Assembly: GCA_030630015.1 (NCBI GenBank)
Contig: DAOVNV010000016.1
Span: 1 to 17,858, forward strand
Direction of reading: 5' to 3'
DNA: 17,858 nt
DNA from: Desulfuromonadales bacterium
Lineage (GTDB): Bacteria; Desulfobacterota; Desulfuromonadia; Desulfuromonadales; BM103
Shown: in pieces, positions 1 to 6,913 of the stretch
Position numbering within the stretch: position 1 is the stretch's first letter
How the letters are laid out: every line of letters begins with the position of its first letter
The notes under the pieces: generated by a model
Seen by the model: only the letters and a program-made list of their open reading frames with translations
What the model was told of the DNA's origin: nothing
Databases searched by the model: none
Translations under genes and position numbers: made by a program

Positions 1-1323
1 GAATCGGCCAAAGAAGGTGAAGTCGGGACCTACTCGCTGAACACTGACAAGCTGACCAGCGAATTCGAATCCTTCTTCCTCAAGGGTGCAACCCGCATCG
101 GCGCTCTGCGTCTCACCATGCGTGGCGGCACCTATGAAATCGAGGGCCCGGAATACGAGGTTGACTTCCCGGACCGTGACGACATGGTTTATGATAACCA
201 GGACTTCGACAACCCTGAGCATTTCGAATCGGCGGAATCCCGCGAAGTGACGGAATTCGGCATCGACGCCGTCTACCGCCTGGCTCGGGCTACCACTCTG
301 CGCCTCGGCTACGATTATGAAGAGGTCGAACGTGTAGAAGAAGAATTGGGCGAGACCGAAACCAGCACCTACAGGATCGCTCTCCAGTCCCGCCTGAGCA
401 AGCAGCTGTCAGGCCGGATCAGCTACGAATACCAGGACATCGACGATCCGTTCCATGGCGAAGACATGACCGGCATCGCCCAGGGCATCGGCATCACCGA
501 CCCCCTGTATCCCGGTATGGCATGGCTGAACACAGACGATTTCAGACTCATCGACGATAATCCGTTAAACAATGCGGTCTACTACTGGAACAGCGTCTAT
601 CCGAACCGTACGCTCGATACGAGCACCTCGCCGGACGAAGTCCAGCAGATCAAGTTCTCCACGACCTGGTCGCCGTCGACCAACATGGCCCTGACCGCTT
701 TCGCACGCTACCGTGCGGAGGAGAACGACGACGTCTCTTATGAGCAGAAAACCTTCGTCCCCGGTCTCTCCCTCTACTATGCGCCGAACAGCAAGCTGAA
801 CCTGACCATGGCGTATACCTTCAACAAGCAGGAGACGGAGAACCAGATGTGCGTCGGCTGGTACCACGGCTGAGCGAACATCGTCCAATCGACCCAGTTT
901 GGGTCGTACTGCGATATCGCTGAGTATGAGTCCGAAGTCAACACCCTGTCCATTTCCGTGGATTACCAGGCCACTGAAAAACTGCAACTGAATGCCGGCG
1001 TCGTGTACAACAAGGCGGAAGACACCTGGGATTGGGATTTCGCAGAGCGAGATTCCCTGATCTTCACCAGCGCAACCGGCGTTGTTACCGGTGCTAATAC
1101 CGGCTACGACACCTGGGATCAGAATGACGACATGGATACCTATTCTGACCTGTCATACGAGCAGTACCAGTTCACCGTCGGCGGCACCTACAACTTCACG
1201 CCGTTCTGCTACACTACCGCATCGGTTACCTACGATGTGTTCGACAGCGGTGAAGAGTATGTCTATGGTGATGAAGACGGCGATGCCTACTATGGCTATC
1301 TCGGCTTCGGGTACCGCTTCTAA
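1..1323 (+). CDS. MtrB/PioB-like outer-membrane beta-barrel, 5' partial, probable selenoprotein with in-frame UGA
   Basis: The frame is open from base 1, so the gene starts upstream; the ATG at 118 is internal. The protein alternates short amphipathic strands with acidic and aromatic loops and ends in YLGFGYRF, a typical C-terminal barrel strand with terminal Phe. This resembles MtrB/PioB porins, which sheathe multihaem cytochromes across the outer membrane; the family assignment is by eye. One TGA at 871-873 (residue 291 counted from base 1) interrupts the frame, but the same frame continues for 149 sense codons to TAA at 1321. No frameshift is needed. A SECIS-like hairpin follows the TGA, so I treat both halves as one CDS with probable Sec. 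Cys lie at 284, 304 and 403. Alternatives are a recent nonsense mutation or a sequencing error. A strong terminator follows. Confidence 0.72.
871..920 (+). promoter_or_regulatory. Putative bacterial SECIS element with its UGA codon
   Basis: Immediately after the UGA (871-873), CGACCC (890-895) pairs perfectly with GGGTCG (901-906) around loop AGTTT (896-900). Lower pairing is available between 880-883 and 912-915 and between 874-877 and 917-920. The loop begins 22 nt after the UGA and carries G at its second position followed by U, which fits the published bacterial SECIS pattern (loop about 16-37 nt from UGA, G in the first two loop positions). A U (889) may bulge below the upper stem if A888 pairs with U907. 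Seen directly: the pairing. Inferred: SelB recruitment. Confidence 0.62.
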
Positions 1324-1358
1324 TTCGTAAAACGTTAATTAATTGCCTCATGTTTTTT

Positions 1359-1388
1359 GCCCGGCTGGAAACAGCCGGGCATTTTTTT
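1359..1388 (+). terminator. Rho-independent terminator after the barrel gene
   Basis: A perfect 9-bp stem, GCCCGGCTG (1359-1367) with CAGCCGGGC (1372-1380), closed by a GAAA tetraloop and followed by a run of seven T. It lies 36 bases after the TAA at 1321-1323. An intact, strong terminator here argues that the whole stretch up to 1323 is one working transcription unit. Confidence 0.93.
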
Positions 1389-1390
1389 AT

Positions 1391-1448
1391 CTTTGCGTTA
1401 ATATTCTTCTCTGCGTCTTTCCTTTAATCTTTGCGCCTTTGCGTTAAC
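1391..1448 (+). repeat. CTTTGCG-type intergenic repeat, left of the radical SAM gene
   Basis: Several degenerate units of CTTTGCG with GTTAA are seen, the best being CTTTGCGCCTTTGCGTTAAC at 1429-1448. The same motif recurs in inverted orientation at 4041-4065 and in direct orientation at 4098-4141, so the radical SAM gene is bracketed by copies. The longest possible ORF of that gene would start inside this repeat (TTG 1431), which argues against that start. Confidence 0.7.
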
Positions 1449-1466
1449 ATGTTATGTTTTTTTGTT

Positions 1467-4034
1467 ATGCCACTTAATAATCAAACACCCACATATCCCC
1501 AGTTGGACGCTAACCTGCTGCAACTCGACAAACCGGCCCGCTACCTGGGTGGCGAACTCGGCAGTGTGACCAAAGACTGGGGAAAGGTGGACATCACCTT
1601 CGCTCTGGCCTTCCCGGATGTCTACGAGGTCGGCATGAGCCATCTCGGTTCGGCTATCCTTTACCAGGTTCTGAACGACACTCCCTGGATTGCCGCGGAA
1701 AGGGCCTATGCCCCCTGGCCGGACCGGGAAGCACAGCTGCGTGTCGCCGGCGAGCCCTTGACGTCACTCGAATCCGGCCATTCCCTGGCCGACTTCGATA
1801 TCGTCGGCTTCTCCCTGCAGTATGAGCTCTGTTACACCAATGTCCTGACCATGCTTGAGCTGGCCGGCATTCCGTGGCGTGCCGCTGAGCGGGATGAATC
1901 TGCACCATTGATCGTGGCCGGCGGGCCCTGTGCCTTCAATCCGGAACCGTTGGCCGACTTCATTGACTGCGCGATGATCGGCGACGCAGAAGAAGCGGTG
2001 ATTGAACTCTGCACAACGGTTCGCGACAGCCGGGCGAGCGGCGAAGACCGTCACGTCCTGCTGCAGCGCCTGGCCCGCATCGAAGGTGTTTACGTACCGA
2101 GCCATTTTGCCGTCAGCTACCATGCTGATGATCGCATCGCTGAGATCAAGCCACTCAACCCCGAGCAGCCGCAAGTCCGGCGCCGTGTTCTGGCTGACCT
2201 CGATACGGCACCCTTCCCCTGCAACCCGGTCGTCCCTTTCTTGCGGACCATCCATGATCGCGTCACCATGGAAGTGGCTCGCGGCTGCACGCGCGGCTGT
2301 CGCTTCTGCCAGGCGGGCTACATCTACCGCCCGGTCCGTGAACGCCAACCGGACACCATCCGCAACCTGATCGAGAAAAGCCTGCGCCATTCCGGCTATG
2401 ATGAAGTCTCCCTGCTGTCGCTCTCGAGCGGGGACTACACCGCTATCGAAAGCCTGGTGCAGAGCCTGATGACCTGCTACGCCGACCAGAGGGTTGCGGT
2501 GTCCCTGCCCAGCCTGCGGGTCGGCTCCCTCACTCCGGAACTGATGGAGGAGATCAAAAAGGTCCGCAAGACCGGCTTTACCCTGGCACCGGAAGCTGGC
2601 AGCGAGCGACTGAGGAAGGTGATCAACAAGGGCATCTCGGAGCAGGACCTGCTGGATACTGCAAAGGACGCCTTCTCGCTGGGCTGGCGTCTGATCAAGC
2701 TCTATTTCATGATCGGCCTGCCCACTGAAACCGACGAAGATCTCGCGGCACTGGTCGACCTGGCGGCACGGGTCAAGGCAACCAGCCGCGGCACCGAAGG
2801 CGGCGGTGCGGTGAACGTCTCCGCCTCGACCTTCATCCCGAAAGCCCACACACCTTTCCAGTGGGATGCCCAGATCAGCACCGCAGAAACAATAAGACGC
2901 CAGAATTTTCTGCGTGGCGCATTGACCAGGAAGAAGCTGAAACTCAAATGGCACGATGCACACGCCTCCTTCATGGAGGGGGTCCTGGCCCGCGGCGACC
3001 GGCGCCTGGCGCCCCTGCTCGAAGAGGCGGTGCGGCAGGGCTGCCGCTTCGACGGCTGGCGGGAACATTTCAACTGGAACACCTGGATGACCGCCTTCGA
3101 AACAGTCGGCCTCGACCCGGACTGGTATCTGCGCCAACGCCAGCCCGGTGAAACCCTGCCCTGGGATCACATCGACGCCGGCATTTCCAAGGACTTCCTG
3201 CTACGGGAAAAACAGGCGGGCTTGCTGGGCAAGGAGACACCTGATTGCCGCCACGGCCAGTGCACCTATTGTGGACTATGCGACTTTGAGGAGGTGCGTC
3301 CACGCGAGGCCGATCCGGACCCCCTGACAGCGGCTTCCTCCATACCTGCGGTGCAAGCAACAGAGCCGTCAACCGACAGCTTCAAGGTTCGCCTGACACT
3401 CCGCAAAGCCGGGCGCACAACGGCGATCAGCCACCTCGAATTCATGACGGTCATCCATCGTGCCGCGCGCCGGGCGCAGCTGCCGATCCGTTACTCGGGC
3501 GGCTTCCACCCCGCCCCACGCATCAGCTTCGGCGATGCCCTGCCGATCGGTGTATCCAGTGAAGCCGAGTTGGTCGATCTCGAGCTGACCGAACCCTGCA
3601 CGCCGGCCGACACACTGGCAAGACTTAACCGGGAACTGCCTGAAGATATCCGGATTCTGACGGCAGAAGACTGGCCGCGCAAGGGGCCGTCTCCCGGAGC
3701 GAGCCTGGCATCGGCCACCTACCAGGTTCCGTTGCCCGAGAACAGCCCCGGAGATCTTGACCAACGCCTTGCATCTTTTCTGGCTGCGGGCGAAGTCATC
3801 GCAACCCGGCTCAAAAAGAACCGGCCTATTGAGGTTGACCTGCGGCCCTGGGTGATCGATCTGAGATGTGACGGCAAGCATCTCGAAATGGTTATGGCAT
3901 CTGGCAGCCCGATCTTCCTTGCCAGCTACCTGCTGGAGCTGGGCACCGAAGCGGTTCGGACTCTCGGTATCCGTAAAACAGGCATTACGCTGAAGGAACT
4001 TGAGTCCGGGAGCAATGACACCCTATCGCCATAA
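1467..4034 (+). CDS. Radical SAM protein (TIGR03960-like) fused to a DUF2344/TIGR03936 domain
   Basis: Predicted 855 aa. The N-terminal third (motif KPARYLGGELG near residue 25) resembles the B12-binding-like part of TIGR03960 proteins. The radical SAM core has CTRGCRFC, with Cys274, Cys278 and Cys281 as the CX3CX2C ligands of a [4Fe-4S] cluster. A second Cys group (594, 599, 602, 605) may bind another metal or cluster. From about residue 639 (FKVRLTLRK) to the end is a DUF2344/TIGR03936 domain. In many bacteria the two parts are separate or fused genes directly upstream of rng and rplU, as here. The substrate is not established; an RNA or ribosome link is inferred from neighbours only. Start: ATG 1467 chosen over TTG 1431 (in a repeat) and ATG 1449; none has a clear Shine-Dalgarno. 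Confidence 0.88.
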   Translation: MPLNNQTPTYPQLDANLLQLDKPARYLGGELGSVTKDWGKVDITFALAFPDVYEVGMSHLGSAILYQVLNDTPWIAAERAYAPWPDREAQLRVAGEPLTSLESGHSLADFDIVGFSLQYELCYTNVLTMLELAGIPWRAAERDESAPLIVAGGPCAFNPEPLADFIDCAMIGDAEEAVIELCTTVRDSRASGEDRHVLLQRLARIEGVYVPSHFAVSYHADDRIAEIKPLNPEQPQVRRRVLADLDTAPFPCNPVVPFLRTIHDRVTMEVARGCTRGCRFCQAGYIYRPVRERQPDTIRNLIEKSLRHSGYDEVSLLSLSSGDYTAIESLVQSLMTCYADQRVAVSLPSLRVGSLTPELMEEIKKVRKTGFTLAPEAGSERLRKVINKGISEQDLLDTAKDAFSLGWRLIKLYFMIGLPTETDEDLAALVDLAARVKATSRGTEGGGAVNVSASTFIPKAHTPFQWDAQISTAETIRRQNFLRGALTRKKLKLKWHDAHASFMEGVLARGDRRLAPLLEEAVRQGCRFDGWREHFNWNTWMTAFETVGLDPDWYLRQRQPGETLPWDHIDAGISKDFLLREKQAGLLGKETPDCRHGQCTYCGLCDFEEVRPREADPDPLTAASSIPAVQATEPSTDSFKVRLTLRKAGRTTAISHLEFMTVIHRAARRAQLPIRYSGGFHPAPRISFGDALPIGVSSEAELVDLELTEPCTPADTLARLNRELPEDIRILTAEDWPRKGPSPGASLASATYQVPLPENSPGDLDQRLASFLAAGEVIATRLKKNRPIEVDLRPWVIDLRCDGKHLEMVMASGSPIFLASYLLELGTEAVRTLGIRKTGITLKELESGSNDTLSP

Positions 4035-4040
4035 ATAAAG

Positions 4041-4141
4041 GCGTTAACGCAAGGACGCAAAGACAAACACAGCCTTTCTGTTTAGAGCTCTACAGGGTTT
4101 TCTTTGCGCCTTTCCTTTTCTTTCTTTGCGTCTTTGCGTTA
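4041..4141 (+). repeat. CTTTGCG-type inverted repeat pair between the radical SAM gene and rng
   Basis: TTAACGCAAGGACGCAAAG (from 4044) is complementary to CTTTGCGTCTTTGCGTTA at 4124-4141 with one or two mismatches, forming a long hairpin with about a 60-nt loop. A further CTTTGCGCCTTT unit lies at 4102-4113. Same family as 1391-1448. No T-run follows, so it is a repeat rather than an obvious terminator. Confidence 0.7.
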
Positions 4142-4156
4142 TATTTCATGAAATAT
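4141..4156. promoter_or_regulatory. Perfect 16-bp palindrome upstream of rng
   Basis: ATATTTCATGAAATAT is identical to its reverse complement and lies about 80 bases before the rng start, next to the repeat pair. It could be a dimeric repressor site or a repeat end; nothing in the sequence decides between these. Confidence 0.3.
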
Positions 4157-4237
4157 GTTCGAACTCGACGCTGGCTATGCCAGTTCAATAAAATACTTCT
4201 GAATTTTACATACATATTTCTTTGAAGGAGAACCATC

Positions 4238-5749
4238 ATGACCAAAGAACTGGTCATCAACACCACATCACACGAGACCCGTGTGGCCTTGCTTGAAAGC
4301 GGCCACATCGCCGAGCTCTACATTGAGCGCCACCACGAAATGGGCATTGTCGGCAACATGTATCGGGGCAAGGTCGTCCGGGTCCTGCCAGGGATGCAGG
4401 CAGCCTTCGTTGACATCTGCCTGGACAAAGCCGCCTTCCTCTACGTAGCCGACGTTCTCGATGAAATCGAGGCGGTAGAACGTTACATCGAGGGGAGTCA
4501 TGCGCGCCACGAACCGGGGGAAGAATCGGCCGAGGAGCGGCCACCTCTGCCCCCGATAGAAGATCTGCTACAGGAAGGTCAGGAAATTCTCGTCCAGGTC
4601 TCCAAGGAGCCGATCGGCACCAAGGGCGCACGCATCACCTCGCACATTTCCCTGCCGGCCCGCAACCTGGTCTACATGCCGACCGTCGATCACGTCGGCA
4701 TTTCGCGGCGAATCGAGAATGAGGATGAACGGGTCCGGTTGCGCCACCTGGTGGATGTCATGCGTCCCGCCGGCACCGGCTTTATTGTCCGTACGGTAGC
4801 GGAAGGTAAACAGGCCGACGAGTTGAAGACCGACATGGATTACCTGGTGGGGCTATGGGAGCAGATCAGCCGGCAGCAGCCTGACAAGGGGGCGCCCTGC
4901 CTGATCCATTCCGACCTGGATGTCACCAGTAAGGTGCTGCGCGACATCCTGACCGAAGACGTGTCGCGGGTTATCGTCGATTCTGCCGTGGGCCATCGCA
5001 AAATCATAAGCTTTCTCGACACCTTCATGCCGAGCCATAATTTCCAGGTGGAACTGTACAAGGAAGACGAACCGATCTTCGACGCCTTCGGTCTTGAAGT
5101 GGAAATTTCCAGAGCGCTGGGACGCAAAGTCTGGCTGAAAAGCGGCGGCTATATCATCATCGAACAGACCGAGGCACTGGCAGCCATTGATGTCAACACC
5201 GGTCGCTTCGTCGGCAAGCACAACCTTGAGGACACCATTCTCAAAACCAATCTCGAGGCGGTCAAGGAGGTTGCTTTCCAGCTGCGGCTGCGCAATATCG
5301 GCGGCCTGATCATCATCGACTTTATCGACATGGAAAAGGAGGCACACCGCGAGAAGGTTCATGCCGCCTTGGAAGAAGCCCTCAAGCTCGACAAGTCGAA
5401 AACCAATATCCTGAAAATTTCCGAACTCGGCCTGGTCGAGATGACCCGGAAACGCGTCCGGGAAAGCATCGGCCGCACCCTCTGCGAACCCTGCCCCTAC
5501 TGCGAAGGCAAAGGCTACATCAAGAGCAAAACGACAACGGTCTACGAGATATTCCGGGAATTGCAGAGAGAAATGCACAACGCCCCCGGCTACCGCATGA
5601 CCCTCAATGTGCACCCGGACATCGCCGACCTGCTTTATGATGAAGAACGCCCCGGCATCGAGGAACTGGAGGAGCGCTACGAGAAACAGGTGACCATCCA
5701 CGCCCGCCCCGGCTTCCATATCGAACAGTTCAGCATTCTGGTCGGCTGA
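4238..5749 (+). CDS. rng: Ribonuclease G (RNase E/G family)
   Basis: 503 aa, full length for RNase G. It is an endoribonuclease that matures 16S rRNA 5' ends and cleaves mRNA in the cytoplasm. The N-terminus (MTKELVINTTSHETRVALLE) and MYRGKVVRVLPGMQAAFVDI mark the RNase H-like and S1 regions, with an acidic, proline-rich insertion near residues 85-110 inside S1. Catalytic metal-binding Asp are Asp318 (AAIDVNTGR) and Asp361 (IIDFIDM). The zinc-link motif CPYC gives Cys419 and Cys422. No long C-terminal degradosome scaffold is present, so G rather than E. The start at ATG 4238 has AAGGAG (4225-4230) at 7-nt spacing. It sits between the radical SAM gene and rplU, a common arrangement. Confidence 0.96.
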   Translation: MTKELVINTTSHETRVALLESGHIAELYIERHHEMGIVGNMYRGKVVRVLPGMQAAFVDICLDKAAFLYVADVLDEIEAVERYIEGSHARHEPGEESAEERPPLPPIEDLLQEGQEILVQVSKEPIGTKGARITSHISLPARNLVYMPTVDHVGISRRIENEDERVRLRHLVDVMRPAGTGFIVRTVAEGKQADELKTDMDYLVGLWEQISRQQPDKGAPCLIHSDLDVTSKVLRDILTEDVSRVIVDSAVGHRKIISFLDTFMPSHNFQVELYKEDEPIFDAFGLEVEISRALGRKVWLKSGGYIIIEQTEALAAIDVNTGRFVGKHNLEDTILKTNLEAVKEVAFQLRLRNIGGLIIIDFIDMEKEAHREKVHAALEEALKLDKSKTNILKISELGLVEMTRKRVRESIGRTLCEPCPYCEGKGYIKSKTTTVYEIFRELQREMHNAPGYRMTLNVHPDIADLLYDEERPGIEELEERYEKQVTIHARPGFHIEQFSILVG

Positions 5750-5763
5750 TTAGAAACAGTTCT

Positions 5764-5810
5764 AAGTGCTGGACAGTGAGTGCTAAGTGCTATGCGATGA
5801 GCGATGAGTG
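5764..5810 (+). repeat. GAGTGCT/GCGATGAG repeat, left arm
   Basis: A run of AGTGCT and GCGATGAG words, inverted relative to the cluster at 5896-5968. Together they bracket an 85-base core in the 333-base gene-free gap between rng and rplU. Related words flank proA. The word order and degeneracy suggest an intergenic mobile or REP-like repeat. Confidence 0.65.
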
Positions 5811-5868
5811 AAAAACGTTGACACCCCTTGAGAGAAAATTTGTGTATGTTCCACTTTTTCTCGTTATC

Positions 5869-5889
5869 ATGGCCGCATTATGCGGCCAT
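5869..5889. other. Strong hairpin between the inverted repeat arms
   Basis: ATGGCCGCA (5869-5877) pairs perfectly with TGCGGCCAT (5881-5889) around TTA. Just upstream, GAGAAAA (5831-5837) can pair with a TTTTTCTC stretch ending near 5862. No T-run follows on the plus strand, so I do not call it a terminator, although it could end rng transcripts by Rho or be an RNase site. Confidence 0.55.
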
Positions 5890-5895
5890 CAAAGC

Positions 5896-5968
5896 CACTC
5901 ATCGCTCAGCACCAGCACTCAGTACTGCCTTCAGGCACTCATCGCTCATCGCTCAGCACTCAGCACTG
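5896..5968 (+). repeat. CATCGCTC/AGCACTC repeat, right arm
   Basis: Two tandem degenerate units of ACTCATCGCTCAGCACTCAG type, in inverted orientation to 5764-5810. It ends just before the rplU promoter. The 264-base ORF that runs through it is made largely of repeat and is not believed to be a gene. Confidence 0.65.
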
Positions 5969-5988
5969 TATTTAATAACGGTTTTTGC

Positions 5989-6018
5989 TTGACACACACT
6001 GAAAGGACAACATATAAG
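5989..6018 (+). promoter_or_regulatory. Sigma-70 type promoter for rplU-rpmA
   Basis: A perfect -35 TTGACA at 5989-5994 and a -10 TATAAG at 6013-6018 with an 18-nt spacer. The implied start near 6025 gives a 5' leader of about 58 nt before rplU. This is the best promoter match I noticed in the window. Confidence 0.7.
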
Positions 6019-6082
6019 ATAGAGTTCCTGAGCGGATCCGAAGGGATAAGTATGCTCAAGGTTGAAAGTGAGGTGATTTAGT

Positions 6083-6391
6083 ATGTACGCGGTGATCAGA
6101 ACCGGAGGGAAGCAATATAAAGTTTCCGAAGGCGACCAGGTAAAGGTCGAAAAACTGGCTGGTGAAGTAGGTGAAACCATCGAACTGGCCGAAGTCCTCA
6201 TGGTTGGCGGAGAAGAGGTAAAGATCGGGACACCTCTCTTGCCCGAAGCGAAAGTCACGGCGAAGATTGTCGAACAGGGCAAAGACAAAAAAATCCTGGT
6301 CTTCAAATCGAAACGCCGGAAGAACAATCGCAAAAAAAACGGACACCGACAACCTATCACGCGCCTGCAGATTACGGCGATTGAAGCTTAA
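6083..6391 (+). CDS. rplU: 50S ribosomal protein L21
   Basis: 102 aa, the usual L21 length. L21 is a 50S subunit protein that binds 23S rRNA. The start MYAVIRTGGKQYKVSEGD and the C-terminal signature KSKRRKNNRKKNGHRQPITR (NYRRKxGHRQ type) are diagnostic. The start at ATG 6083 is preceded by GAGGTGA (6070-6076). It is the first gene after a clear promoter and is followed, after a structured 200-base gap, by rpmA. In most bacteria these two genes are much closer, so the spacing is unusual. Confidence 0.98.
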   Translation: MYAVIRTGGKQYKVSEGDQVKVEKLAGEVGETIELAEVLMVGGEEVKIGTPLLPEAKVTAKIVEQGKDKKILVFKSKRRKNNRKKNGHRQPITRLQITAIEA

Positions 6392-6396
6392 ATAGT

Positions 6397-6421
6397 ACCC
6401 ATCCGGAGTTTCCGGGTGGGT
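6397..6421 (+). other. Hairpin just after rplU without a T-run
   Basis: CCCATCCGG (6398-6406) pairs with CCGGGTGGG (6412-6420) through eight Watson-Crick pairs and one U-G wobble around a 5-nt AGTTT loop, extended by A6397-T6421. The following bases are TTCGATG, so it lacks the U-tract of an intrinsic terminator. It may protect or process the rplU 3' end. Confidence 0.6.
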
Positions 6422-6430
6422 TCGATGCAA

Positions 6431-6571
6431 GTTTCCATATGGGAAACGAGGTATTTTTCGCAAGGTCAAGGAAATCAAGCGTTTGCGCGGAGGCGTACAT
6501 CGGTACGCCGCACAAGCAAACGCGCCGATTGACGCTGAGATTGCGGAAAAGGGCCGTTTCCGGATGGAAAC
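6431..6571. repeat. 140-base nested inverted-repeat element between rplU and rpmA
   Basis: Nested complementary pairs can be read from outside in: GTTTCCATATGGGAAAC (6431-6447) with GTTTCCGGATGGAAAC (6556-6571), each also a small hairpin alone; TTTTCGCAA (6455-6463) with TTGCGGAAA (6541-6549, one wobble); GTCAA (6465-6469) with TTGAC (6529-6533); GCGTTTGC (6479-6486) with GCAAACGC (6516-6523); GGCGTAC (6492-6498) with GTACGCC (6503-6509) around ATCG. It ends 7 bases before the rpmA Shine-Dalgarno. It could be a MITE-like insertion or a folded leader. Confidence 0.75.
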
Positions 6572-6591
6572 TAAGTTAAGGAGGCAGATCC

Positions 6592-6846
6592 ATGGCTCAT
6601 AAAAAAGGTGTTGGCAGTACACGTAACGGCCGCGACACTATCGGCAAGAGACTTGGCGTCAAGCGTTACGCCGGACAGGAAGTCTCTGCTGGATCGATCC
6701 TTGTCCGGCAGCGTGGTACGACCATCCATCCCGGAAACAACGTCGGCTGCGGCAAGGACTACACCCTGTTTGCCCTGATCGACGGAGTTGTCAAGTTCGA
6801 GCGCCTGGATAAAACCAGGAAGAAGGTCAGCGTCTACGCTGCCTGA
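6592..6846 (+). CDS. rpmA: 50S ribosomal protein L27
   Basis: 84 aa, standard for L27, which reaches toward the peptidyl-transferase centre. The N-terminus MAHKKGVGSTRNGRDTIGKR and the motif GSILVRQRGTTIHPGNNVG are diagnostic. It begins MAHKKG directly, without the cleavable N-terminal extension seen in Firmicutes; accordingly no Prp protease gene lies between rplU and rpmA, that space being filled by a folded repeat. The start at ATG 6592 has a full AAGGAGG at 6578-6584. A terminator follows 24 bases after the stop. Confidence 0.98.
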   Translation: MAHKKGVGSTRNGRDTIGKRLGVKRYAGQEVSAGSILVRQRGTTIHPGNNVGCGKDYTLFALIDGVVKFERLDKTRKKVSVYAA

Positions 6847-6870
6847 GCTCAGGCCACGAAACAACATTCG

Positions 6871-6906
6871 AAAAGCCCGAGGTTCGTGAGAGCTTCGGGT
6901 TTTTTT
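6871..6906 (+). terminator. Rho-independent terminator between rpmA and obgE
   Basis: CCCGAGGTTC (6876-6885) pairs with GAGCTTCGGG (6890-6899) through eight Watson-Crick and two wobble pairs around GTGA, with AAAA before it and seven T (6900-6906) after it. Only seven bases separate the T-run from the obgE ATG. This would end rplU-rpmA transcripts and make obgE depend on readthrough or on a promoter inside this region. Confidence 0.9.
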
Positions 6907-6913
6907 GGTTTTT

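Noticed and set aside
118..873. Barrel fragment as a complete 251-aa gene
   Set aside because: The frame is open upstream to base 1 and continues after the TGA, so both ends are artificial.
958..1323. Separate 121-aa gene starting at GTG 958
   Set aside because: There is no ribosome-binding site, the start falls in the middle of a barrel strand, and the frame is the same as the upstream part.
1764..3170. 468-aa ORF on the minus strand
   Set aside because: It lies wholly antisense to the radical SAM gene, whose motifs are clear, and its translation shows no recognisable domain; it is a GC-driven shadow.
5764..5968. CRISPR array
   Set aside because: The repeat words are short, degenerate, adjacent and in both orientations, without regular unique spacers.
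5818..6081. 87-aa ORF in the rng-rplU gap
   Set aside because: It runs through the repeat arms and the rplU promoter and leader, has no Shine-Dalgarno and shows no domain.
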